A DNA stretch of 6,678 bases from Desulfobacterales bacterium (GCA_029932495.1 JAOZPY010000150.1:1-6678), one strand, 5' to 3'. Positions 1 to 5,381 are shown, counted from the first letter of the stretch. Translations and numbers: made by a program. The notes: generated from the letters alone by a model not told the origin.

Positions 1-82
1 GTACAGAAATTACAATGACATTGCCACTGTCGGTGTCCCACGACATTTGATTTCACCGCCTGCCTGTGATATTGGTGCGTAC

Positions 83-1063
83 ATGTTCAGCCCCCTGGAA
101 GAAAAACAGATTCTGCGCCTCAACAGACTCCTGACACAGCCGGTTACCATCTCCCTGTACCGTACCGGCCATCAAAGCGATGGGCTGTTTTCAGACTACT
201 GTGAGGCCCTGGTCCGGCTGCTTCCTGCCATCCGGATCAACGTTGAGCAGGGAGCGCCTGGCAACCTGCCATCCATGCTTATTAGCGACAGACTGCGCTA
301 CCGGGCGCTTCCCTCCGGAAATGAATTGCCGCCGTTTCTCGAGGCAATCAAGGCTTTTAGCGGCAGTGATTGGAGCGGTGCCGCATCACCGGTTGCAAAC
401 CTGCTGGCAAAAAACAGGCTACCGGCTTCCATGCAGCTTTATATTGTACCCTTGTGCACCTATTGTCCCCAGATGGTCCTGCGCCTGCTGCCGCTGTCCC
501 TTGCCGATAATCATCTGGAACTGACCATTGTGGACGGAACCCTTTTCCCTGAACCGGCGGCTGCCGACGGCATTCAGTCCGTTCCCACCTTGCTGTTGGA
601 CAGACAATTTCGCTGGACCGGATCCATACCAATCGATGAAGTCATTGAAGTCATCAACACCCGCGCACCGGAATCTCTGGGCGCATCTTCGCTGGCAACA
701 ATTATAAAAGACGGGCGCGCCCAAGAGCTTGCATCAATGATGCTGCGGGCGGGCAGCATTTTCCCGGCCTTTTATGATCTTCTGACCCACCAGCAGTGGT
801 CGCTTCGCCTGGGAGCGATGGTCGTGCTGGAAACCATTGCCGCTGAAAACAGCGCTCTGGCTGCTGAGATGTTAACCCCATTATGGCAACGCTTTGACGC
901 AGTGGCCGATCAGATAAGAGGTGATATTCTCTATATGTTCGGTGAAATCGGGGAGCCCCGGGCAATAGCCTGGCTGAAGTCGGTTTTATCTGAAAATTTT
1001 GATGAGGAAATAAAAGAGGCGGCCGAGGAGGCCCTTGAAAAAATTCCTGCAATTGATAACTAA
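83..1063 (+). CDS. Tandem thioredoxin-fold (AhpF N-domain/PDO-like) protein with C-terminal HEAT-like region
   Basis: Probable cytosolic thiol-disulfide oxidoreductase of 326 aa from this start. Residues about 20-95 look like a first thioredoxin fold that lacks CxxC but keeps a LPSMLI strand with a cis-Pro-like proline. Residues about 117-195 form a second fold with strand QLYIVPL, then CTYC (C125, C128) followed by Pro, a DGTLF segment, and SVPTLLL with cis-Pro at P168. This degenerate-plus-active tandem layout matches the AhpF N-terminal domain and protein disulfide oxidoreductases. Residues about 205-326 are alpha-helical and resemble two or three HEAT repeats (for example the segment with GEIGEPRAIAWL), suggesting a protein-binding platform. 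No signal peptide or membrane segment is seen. The start is uncertain: ATG at 83 opens a natural N-terminus, a TTG at 47 would add 12 residues, and the frame is open to the left edge with no strong Shine-Dalgarno before either. Its partner and pathway are unknown. It is convergent with the ribosomal operon, so functional linkage is not implied. Confidence 0.8.
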   Translation: MFSPLEEKQILRLNRLLTQPVTISLYRTGHQSDGLFSDYCEALVRLLPAIRINVEQGAPGNLPSMLISDRLRYRALPSGNELPPFLEAIKAFSGSDWSGAASPVANLLAKNRLPASMQLYIVPLCTYCPQMVLRLLPLSLADNHLELTIVDGTLFPEPAAADGIQSVPTLLLDRQFRWTGSIPIDEVIEVINTRAPESLGASSLATIIKDGRAQELASMMLRAGSIFPAFYDLLTHQQWSLRLGAMVVLETIAAENSALAAEMLTPLWQRFDAVADQIRGDILYMFGEIGEPRAIAWLKSVLSENFDEEIKEAAEEALEKIPAIDN

Positions 1064-1120
1064 GAAAAAAATTCTATCTTCTTTAATCGTTATAATCAAC
1101 GAAAAGCAGCGATTCATTAC

Positions 1121-1162
1121 TTCGAAATTCGAAATTCCTTGTTCGCCATTCGATATTCAGAG
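1121..1162. repeat. Degenerate 7-bp tandem array, consensus TTCGNNA, six units
   Basis: Six consecutive heptamers read TTCGAAA, TTCGAAA, TTCCTTG, TTCGCCA, TTCGATA, TTCAGAG. The first two are identical; the rest keep TTC at the first three positions. The array lies in the 163-nt AT-rich spacer between the plus-strand gene and the shared terminator, and I see no gene in that spacer. The periodicity is directly visible. Comparison with the short tandemly repeated heptamers known from cyanobacterial genomes is an analogy only. Confidence 0.6.
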
Positions 1163-1226
1163 CTCCAAATACAAAAGTGACCACACCTTTTTTACGAAAG
1201 ACAAATGTTTTAGCCGTGCACAATAG

Positions 1227-1266
1227 AAAAAAAGCCCTGTCACCTCAAATGATGACAGGGCTTTTT
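1227..1266. terminator. Bidirectional Rho-independent terminator between convergent genes
   Basis: A perfect 9-bp GC-rich stem (GCCCTGTCA at 1234-1242 with TGACAGGGC at 1253-1261) encloses a 10-nt loop. It is flanked by seven A residues on the left (1227-1233) and five T residues on the right (1262-1266). The U tract is therefore present for both transcripts: the plus-strand thioredoxin-like gene ending at 1063, and the minus-strand ribosomal operon whose last gene ends at 1305. The A/T flanks extend the stem to 14 bp. Confidence 0.93.
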
Positions 1267-1304
1267 GCATCTTTTCAATGCCGGATCGAAAACAGGTGCA
1301 GCCG

Positions 1305-2093
1305 CTATTTCTTATCTTTGCTGGTTTTCTTGGCAGGCGCCTTTTTCTTCCCGGTATCGTCAGCTTCCTTTTTTTGGGCTGCGCTTTTGGCCTTCTTTTC
1401 AGACTTATCTTCCTTGGCAGTGCTGGTCGATTTTGCTTTAGCCGTCGGTTTCTTTTCGGCTGCAGATTGGGCTGCCGGCTTTTTCTTAATTTTGTCTCTG
1501 CTGGTGGTTTTCTTCGTTGCAGCCGGTTTGGCTTCCGGCTTAGCAGCGTCTTCCTCAGCTTTAGTTTTTTCTCTGACCTTCTTATCAGAAGATTTTTCCG
1601 CTTTTACTTCAACATCTTTTGACTTAGCCGATTTTGGCTTCTTTTCACCTGTTGCGGTTTTACTTTCGACCGCTGTTTTTTTCGGAGCCGCGCCTGCCTT
1701 GGTTTTTTTCTTTTTGGCTTTCTTCTTTTTCGCCGGCGCAACACTCACTATCTCAACCATTGACACGGGTGCAGCGTCTCCAGGCCGTCGGCCCAGCTTT
1801 ACGATGCGGGTGTAACCTCCGGATATTCCGCCAAATCGCTCGGAAGCCTGCTCGAAAAGCTTGTGGACAACATCTTTTTCTCTGATGATTGCCAGGGCTT
1901 GTCGCCTGGCATGTAAATCGCCGCGTTTGGCCAGCGTGATCACATGGTCCGCCCAGCGTCTAAGTTCCTTTGCTTTTGCCCCCGTTGTCCGGATGCGTTC
2001 ATGTTTCAGCAAAGAAGTTACCATATTGCGAAACATGGCATTGCGATGACTCGGGGTTCTATTCAGTTTAAGGCCAGCTTTGCGATGTCTCAT
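1305..2093 (-). CDS. rplQ: 50S ribosomal protein L17 with long Lys/Ala-rich C-terminal tail
   Basis: Large-subunit protein L17. The core (residues 1-118) is canonical: MRHRKAGLKLNR start, TPSHRNAMFRNM, KHERIRTT, AKELRRWADH, the RFGGISGGYTRI segment and a final VEIV strand. The protein is 262 aa, while typical bacterial L17 is about 115-130 aa. Residues 119-262 form a low-complexity tail that by hand count has about 50 Lys and 29 Ala in 144 residues, with interspersed Glu/Asp, Ser, Thr and Pro and no Leu, aromatic residues, Cys or His. It resembles histone H1-like or AlgP-type tails and is presumably disordered. The tail frame is uninterrupted and ends TAG just before the operon terminator, so it is not a read-through artefact. 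ATG at 2093 lies 8 nt after the rpoA stop, giving tight coupling. Clear GGAG lies within the end of rpoA, about 13 nt upstream. Identity of the core is certain; the tail's role is unknown. Confidence 0.96.
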   Translation of the reverse strand: MRHRKAGLKLNRTPSHRNAMFRNMVTSLLKHERIRTTGAKAKELRRWADHVITLAKRGDLHARRQALAIIREKDVVHKLFEQASERFGGISGGYTRIVKLGRRPGDAAPVSMVEIVSVAPAKKKKAKKKKTKAGAAPKKTAVESKTATGEKKPKSAKSKDVEVKAEKSSDKKVREKTKAEEDAAKPEAKPAATKKTTSRDKIKKKPAAQSAAEKKPTAKAKSTSTAKEDKSEKKAKSAAQKKEADDTGKKKAPAKKTSKDKK

Positions 2094-2101
2094 AGCCCTA
2101 T

Positions 2102-3121
2102 TTATTCTCCTTCCTCAGCGTCTTCCGCGGGCGGTTCAAATCCCTCCAGCTTCATCCCGAGAGACAACCCCATTTCAGACAGAACTTCTTTAATCTCATT
2201 TAAAGACTTGCGGCCAAAATTTTTGGTTTTTAGCATTTCGGCTTCCGTTTTGCTGACCAGTTGATAAATCTTATTGATATCAGCATTTTTCAAACAATTT
2301 GCACTGCGTACGGAAAGCTCGAGCTCCTCCACGCTACGATAAAGGTTCTCATTGAAGAGCGGCTTTTGCTGACCATCGTCCTGTTTTTTTGCCTCGGGCT
2401 CAATTTGTTCGTCGAAGTTAATAAAAATCGACATTTGTTCTTTGAGTATTTTAGCTGCATAGGCAACGGCATCTTCGGGCTGAATACTTCCATCCGTCCA
2501 CACTTCCATCGTTAGCTTGTCATAATCGGTGCGCTGGCCAACCCGCGCGTTGCCCACGGTGTAATTAACCCGTTTAATAGGTGAAAAAACGGCATCAATT
2601 GGTATTGTGCCAGCAGGAGCATCTTCATCCTTATTGGCCTCGGCCAGGCAGTAACCCTTGCCAACATGCACTTTCATCTCCATTTTCAATTCGGCTTTTG
2701 CCGACAGGGTGGCAATATGCTGCTTGGCATTGAGCACCTCACACTTGCCGTCATCGCTGATGATGTCTCCCGCGGTCACTTCCCCCTCACCGCTGGCATC
2801 AATGCGCACGGTCTTCGCCTCAGGATCAGCAACTTTAAAGCGCACCTGCTTCAAGTTCAGAATAATTTCAGAAACATCTTCCAAAACTCCCGGGACAACA
2901 CTGAATTCATGCATGATGGCATCGAATTTAACCGATACAACCGCCGCACCGTACAGTGAAGAAAGGATAATTCGCCGCAGGCAATTGCCTATGGTAATAC
3001 CAAATCCTCTTTCCAGAGGTTCACATACAAACTTGCCGTAAGATGGATTGCTGGTGACCTGCACCTTCTCCGGTTTTATCAGTTGTTGCCAGTTCATGTA
3101 CATAAGCTCGTCTGATGCCAT
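2102..3121 (-). CDS. rpoA: DNA-directed RNA polymerase subunit alpha
   Basis: The alpha subunit (339 aa, close to the 329 of E. coli) dimerises to nucleate assembly of core RNA polymerase. The N-terminal domain (about 10-240) opens NWQQLIKPEKVQV and carries the dimer motif LERGFGITIGNCLRRIILSS at about 36-55. A variable acidic/Gln linker spans about 241-255. The C-terminal domain (about 256-328) contains VRSANCLK, with R272 equivalent to the UP-element-contacting R265 of E. coli, then LLKT-like MLKTKNFGRKSLNEIKEVL and LSLGMKLEGF. The end is acidic (EDAEEGE). The ATG at 3121 is preceded by AGGAG at a 9-nt spacing, favouring it over internal ATGs at residues 7 and 9. It sits between rpsD and rplQ as in most bacterial alpha operons. 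No missing key residue is seen. Confidence 0.98.
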   Translation of the reverse strand: MASDELMYMNWQQLIKPEKVQVTSNPSYGKFVCEPLERGFGITIGNCLRRIILSSLYGAAVVSVKFDAIMHEFSVVPGVLEDVSEIILNLKQVRFKVADPEAKTVRIDASGEGEVTAGDIISDDGKCEVLNAKQHIATLSAKAELKMEMKVHVGKGYCLAEANKDEDAPAGTIPIDAVFSPIKRVNYTVGNARVGQRTDYDKLTMEVWTDGSIQPEDAVAYAAKILKEQMSIFINFDEQIEPEAKKQDDGQQKPLFNENLYRSVEELELSVRSANCLKNADINKIYQLVSKTEAEMLKTKNFGRKSLNEIKEVLSEMGLSLGMKLEGFEPPAEDAEEGE

Positions 3122-3216
3122 CTTCTTCTTCTCCTGATAATTTCAGGTTTTCAGATTCTATGACCGCCAGGGTCGATCATCGGGCCTCGTTTTTAATTGA
3201 GTTCCGCTGGCTGAGG

Positions 3217-3846
3217 CTACTTGGAGTAAAGCTCAACAATCAGCTGCTCCTGCATCGGCATGGTTAAATCATCGCGTACCGGATATGCCTTGACAATCCC
3301 CTGCGCGCCGTCTTTTTCCAGATCTAGCCACTGCGGAACCCCCCGGCGTACCACTGCTTCCAAGGAATCCTGAATGATCTGCAACTTCTTGCTTTTTTCC
3401 CGCAATCCCACCGTATCACCGATTTTAACCAGAAAAGACGGAATGTCGACCCTTTTCCCATTGACCGTGAAATGCCGATGACGAACCATCTGTCGCGCCT
3501 GGGCACGCGAGCTGGCAAAACCAAGACGATAGATCACATTGTCCAGTCTGCGCTCCAGCAACACCAGCAGATTTGTACCAGTAATGCCTTTTTGCCTGTC
3601 AGCCCGCTGGAAAAACAGATGAAATTGCTTTTCTGATAAGCCATACATGCGCTTGACTTTTTGCTTTTCCCGCAATTGAATACCATAATCCGACATCTTG
3701 CGGCCCCGGCGTTCTCCATGCTCTCCGGGTGGATACCCCCGTCGATCAAAGGCGCACTTATCCGAATAGCAACGGTCTCCTTTGAGAAATAGTTTTAAAT
3801 TTTCCCGTCGGCAGTGCCGACAGACGGAATCTGTATATCGTGCCAA
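3217..3846 (-). CDS. rpsD: 30S ribosomal protein S4, zinc-binding (four-cysteine) form
   Basis: S4 is a primary 16S rRNA-binding protein that starts assembly of the 30S body, and in several bacteria it also regulates ribosomal protein genes. At 209 aa it is full length. Residues 9-31 carry C-x2-C-x13-C-x4-C (C9, C12, C26, C31), the zinc-type N-terminus seen in Thermus S4 and absent in E. coli. It is followed by YPPGEHGERR, REKQK and YGLSEKQF. The S4 RNA-binding domain spans about 98-160 (ERRLDNVIYRLGFASSRAQA, RHRHFTVNGKRVDIPS). The C-terminus EQLIVELYSK is typical. The start is TTG, supported by the universally conserved MARY N-terminus and by GGAGG five nt upstream. It is followed by rpoA after 95 nt and preceded by a 134-nt repeat-bearing spacer. 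Confidence 0.97.
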   Translation of the reverse strand: MARYTDSVCRHCRRENLKLFLKGDRCYSDKCAFDRRGYPPGEHGERRGRKMSDYGIQLREKQKVKRMYGLSEKQFHLFFQRADRQKGITGTNLLVLLERRLDNVIYRLGFASSRAQARQMVRHRHFTVNGKRVDIPSFLVKIGDTVGLREKSKKLQIIQDSLEAVVRRGVPQWLDLEKDGAQGIVKAYPVRDDLTMPMQEQLIVELYSK

Positions 3847-3850
3847 ATCT

Positions 3851-3858
3851 TCCTCCCC
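3851..3858 (-). promoter_or_regulatory. Shine-Dalgarno deciding the TTG start of rpsD
   Basis: On the minus strand GGGGAGGA is followed by AGAT and then the TTG at 3846-3844. The GGAGG core is 5 nt from that codon. There is no ATG in frame nearby, and the encoded MARY start matches the S4 family. Confidence 0.8.
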
Positions 3859-3865
3859 AACGTTA

Positions 3866-3976
3866 GTTGATTTGTTGACTGGTTAATTGGTTGATTTGGT
3901 ATGAAAATATTTTCAATTTACCACTTACTATTCAAACAAGAACCGACTCAGTTAATCAACGATTTAACCAATCAAC
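3866..3976. repeat. Inverted pair of 8-bp tandem arrays, GTTGATTN family, in the rpsK-rpsD spacer
   Basis: On the plus strand 3866-3897 reads as four octamers: GTTGATTT, GTTGACTG, GTTAATTG, GTTGATTT. On the minus strand 3976-3953 reads as three: GTTGATTG, GTTAAATC, GTTGATTA. The two arrays face each other and form an imperfect inverted repeat; 27 of 37 positions pair when 3865-3901 is set against 3978-3941 by hand. The central part holds a perfect palindrome, TGAAAATATTTTCA at 3902-3915. The element fills nearly the whole 134-nt spacer and has no U tract, so it does not look like a terminator. It could fold in the operon mRNA or be a dispersed intergenic repeat. Confidence 0.65.
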
Positions 3977-3980
3977 TATT

Positions 3981-4370
3981 TTATACTCTTCGTCTTTTCG
4001 GCGGCCGGCAGCCATTGTGCGGGATGGGCGTTACATCCTTGATCATCACGACGTTAAACCCGGCGGCCTGCAATGCACGCAGGGCGGACTCCCTTCCGGG
4101 ACCCGGCCCTTTAACATATACTTCCACACTCCGCATGCCGTGGTCCATGGCCTTTTTGGCGGCATCTTCAGCTGCTAGCTGAGCTGCGAAAGGAGTGCTC
4201 TTACGTGACCCTTTAAACCCTTGGACGCCGGCACTGGACCAGGCCACAACATTTCCCATCGTATCGGTTACACTGACGATGGTATTGTTAAACGTCGATT
4301 GAATATGAACAACGCCGTTGGCAATATTTTTCTTTACTCTTTTCTTGGTACGAACTGTCTTCTTCGCCAT
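3981..4370 (-). CDS. rpsK: 30S ribosomal protein S11
   Basis: S11 lies on the 30S platform near the mRNA exit and the 3' end of 16S rRNA, pairing with S6/S18. The 129-aa product is full length. It has a basic N-terminus (MAKKTVRTKKRVKKN), HIQSTFNNTIVSVTD at about 22-36, AWSSAG and FKGSRKSTPFAAQ at about 43-64, VKGPGPGRESALRAL at about 86-100, and the hallmark C-terminus KDVTPIPHNGCRPPKRRRV. The HNG step is the Asn-Gly site at which E. coli S11 is known to carry isoaspartate. ATG at 4370 is preceded by AGGAAAG at a suitable distance. The neighbours rpsM and rpsD are separated by spacers of 96 and 134 nt, wide for this operon. Confidence 0.98.
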   Translation of the reverse strand: MAKKTVRTKKRVKKNIANGVVHIQSTFNNTIVSVTDTMGNVVAWSSAGVQGFKGSRKSTPFAAQLAAEDAAKKAMDHGMRSVEVYVKGPGPGRESALRALQAAGFNVVMIKDVTPIPHNGCRPPKRRRV

Positions 4371-4401
4371 GGGTTACTTTCCTACCGTTATTGTTAAGTG
4401 G

Positions 4402-4443
4402 TCCCGGCATAGATGGATGTCAACATCTACCCGCTGCTCGGGA
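4402..4443 (-). promoter_or_regulatory. Candidate two-stem RNA hairpin in the rpsM-rpsK spacer
   Basis: An inner perfect inverted repeat, TAGATG (4410-4415) with CATCTA (4424-4429), has an 8-nt loop. It is nested in an outer pair, TCCCG (4402-4406) with CGGGA (4439-4443). The minus-strand text around the outer arm (TGTCATCCCGAGC) resembles a common type of dispersed intergenic repeat, from memory. No U tract follows, so termination is unlikely. The element could be a leader structure for rpsK or an intergenic repeat; the stems are short and the evidence is modest. Confidence 0.3.
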
Positions 4444-4466
4444 TGACAGAGGTGGTTTAAAAATCA

Positions 4467-4850
4467 TTATTTCTTTTTGACGCCGCCCTTCTTTTTAACA
4501 GCTGCCCGTTTCGGCCCTTTGCGCGTACGCGCATTGGTACTGGTCCGCTGTCCACGAACCGGCAGTGATCTGCGATGGCGAAGTCCTCGGTATGCCCCCA
4601 GGTCCATCAATCGTTTGATGTTCATGGAGACTTCCGTACGAAGCTCACCCTCAACCTTGTAATCGCTGTCAATGATTTTACGGATATTATTAATCTGCTC
4701 TTCGGTCAAGTCGTCGGTTTTGGTATCCGGATCAATTTTCAACCGCGAAAGTATGCGTTGCGATGAGGTCCTGCCAATTCCGTAAATGTATGTCAAACCG
4801 ATTTCAATTCGCTTTTTTCTAGGTAAGTCAACCCCCGCAATTCTTGCCAA
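4467..4850 (-). CDS. rpsM: 30S ribosomal protein S13
   Basis: S13 sits at the top of the 30S head, where it contacts the A- and P-site tRNAs and the 50S bridge B1. The 127-aa product has the standard N-terminus MARIAGVDLPRKKRIEIGLT, a helix-hairpin-helix with YGIGRTSSQRIL at about 23-34, LTEEQINNIRKII, LMDLGAYRGLRHRRSLPVRG at about 81-100 and QRTSTNARTRKGP. It ends in a Lys-rich tail (KKKGGVKKK) that reaches toward the P-site tRNA in known structures. The start is TTG, fixed by the conserved MARIAGV and by a perfect AGGAGG 7 nt upstream. The gene begins 13 nt after the rpmJ stop, the usual order at the head of an alpha operon. Confidence 0.97.
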   Translation of the reverse strand: MARIAGVDLPRKKRIEIGLTYIYGIGRTSSQRILSRLKIDPDTKTDDLTEEQINNIRKIIDSDYKVEGELRTEVSMNIKRLMDLGAYRGLRHRRSLPVRGQRTSTNARTRKGPKRAAVKKKGGVKKK

Positions 4851-4857
4851 AACTTAT

Positions 4858-4863
4858 CCTCCT
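4858..4863 (-). promoter_or_regulatory. Perfect Shine-Dalgarno AGGAGG for rpsM abutting the rpmJ stop
   Basis: On the minus strand the rpmJ stop TAG (4866-4864) is directly followed by AGGAGG, then ATAAGTT and the TTG start of rpsM. The adjacency suggests translational coupling and a strong site that compensates for the weak start codon. Confidence 0.85.
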
Positions 4864-4977
4864 CTAACCTTGTCGCTGTTTGTGTCGCTTGTTTTCACAA
4901 ATTACGCGCACGACCCCCTTGCGTTTAACAATTTTGCATTTGGGGCATATTTTTTTAACGGACGCTCTGACTTTCAT
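4864..4977 (-). CDS. rpmJ: 50S ribosomal protein L36, zinc-ribbon (C+) form
   Basis: The smallest 50S protein is only 37 aa here. The translation begins MKVRASVKKICPKCKIVKRK and continues GVVRVICENKRHKQRQG, the standard L36 pattern. The zinc ligands C11, C14, C27 and H32 are all present, so this is the zinc-binding paralogue rather than the cysteine-free form induced by zinc starvation in some bacteria. ATG at 4977 is preceded by AGGAG at an 8-nt spacing, and the stop is TAG. It sits between infA and rpsM, the classical position. Start, stop and every codon were checked by hand on the reverse complement. Confidence 0.97.
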   Translation of the reverse strand: MKVRASVKKICPKCKIVKRKGVVRVICENKRHKQRQG

Positions 4978-5025
4978 CTCAGCTGCTCCTCGTACAATTG
5001 ACTATTATCGAATGGAGATTGAAGC

Positions 5026-5075
5026 ATTAATGATAGAATAGCTTCATTAATCATTCTTCGTTAGTCATTATTCAT
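5026..5075. repeat. 7-bp tandem array (ATGANTA) with an adjoining inverted repeat in the infA-rpmJ spacer
   Basis: On the minus strand 5075-5041 reads as five heptamers: ATGAATA, ATGACTA, ACGAAGA, ATGATTA, ATGAAGC. Perfect 8-bp inverted arms, ATTAATGA (5026-5033) and TCATTAAT (5044-5051), with a 10-nt loop overlap the array end. It occupies the 103-nt spacer between infA and rpmJ. The lack of a T tract argues against a terminator. Confidence 0.6.
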
Positions 5076-5080
5076 GGTCA

Positions 5081-5299
5081 CTACTTTGACCGGTAGGTGA
5101 TTCTTCCACGTGTCAAATCGTAAGGTGAAAGTTCAACCGTCACCTTGTCGCCCGGCAGGATTTTAATAAAATGCATGCGCATTTTCCCTGAGATATGGGC
5201 CAGTACCTGGTGTTTGTTTTCCAGCTCGACTTTAAACATTGCGTTGGGCAATGTTTCAAGTACAACTCCCTCTACCTTAATCGCCTCCTCTTTGGCCAT
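5081..5299 (-). CDS. infA: Translation initiation factor IF-1
   Basis: IF-1 is an S1/OB-fold protein that occupies the 30S A site during initiation and modulates IF-2 and IF-3. The 72-aa product equals the usual family length. It reads MAKEEAIKVEGVVLETLPNA, then MFKVELENKHQVLAHISGKMR at about 21-41, FIKILPGDKVTVELSPYDLT at about 44-63, and ends RGRITYRSK. All five OB strands are accounted for. The open frame continues upstream to 5410 and would give 109 aa overlapping secY, but ATG at 5299 has GGGAG 6 nt upstream and matches the family N-terminus. The gene follows secY after 82 nt with no adk or map between them, which is unlike many operons of this type. Confidence 0.97.
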   Translation of the reverse strand: MAKEEAIKVEGVVLETLPNAMFKVELENKHQVLAHISGKMRMHFIKILPGDKVTVELSPYDLTRGRITYRSK

Positions 5300-5305
5300 T
5301 GAAAA

Positions 5306-5310
5306 CTCCC
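5306..5310 (-). promoter_or_regulatory. Shine-Dalgarno deciding the infA start
   Basis: Minus-strand GGGAG is followed by TTTTCA and the ATG at 5299-5297. This supports the 72-aa IF-1 over the longer in-frame ORF that overlaps secY. Confidence 0.75.
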
Positions 5311-5381
5311 GTCTCAATTTTTCGCATTGACTGGGCCGCCTGCCCGGATCAGCCGACCCCCCGCACAAAACCAGTGCCGGT

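Noticed and set aside
21..72. Possible promoter (TTGCCA at 21-26) for the plus-strand gene
   Set aside because: No convincing -10 box at the right spacing, and the gene start itself is uncertain because the frame is open to the edge.
1177..1815. A 212-codon plus-strand open frame rich in Phe, Ala, Leu and Ser that could look like a membrane protein
   Set aside because: It is antisense to the Lys/Ala-rich tail of L17; AAA/AAG and GCN codons read backwards give Phe/Leu and Ser/Gly/Cys-type codons. It has no family resemblance, and the L17 core on the other strand is certain.
3184..3216. GCCTC/GAGGC pairing in the rpoA-rpsD spacer as a terminator or leader
   Set aside because: Only 5 bp with a long loop and no suitable U tract; too weak to call.
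3902..3915. Perfect 14-bp palindrome TGAAAATATTTTCA as an operator
   Set aside because: AT-only core palindromes are common in AT-rich spacers, there is no promoter next to it, and it lies inside the operon between two co-transcribed genes; it is recorded only as the centre of the inverted repeat.
3891..4182. Two overlapping plus-strand frames of about 95 codons starting in the rpsK-rpsD spacer
   Set aside because: They run antisense through the strongly conserved C-terminal half of S11 and have no ribosome site or family resemblance.
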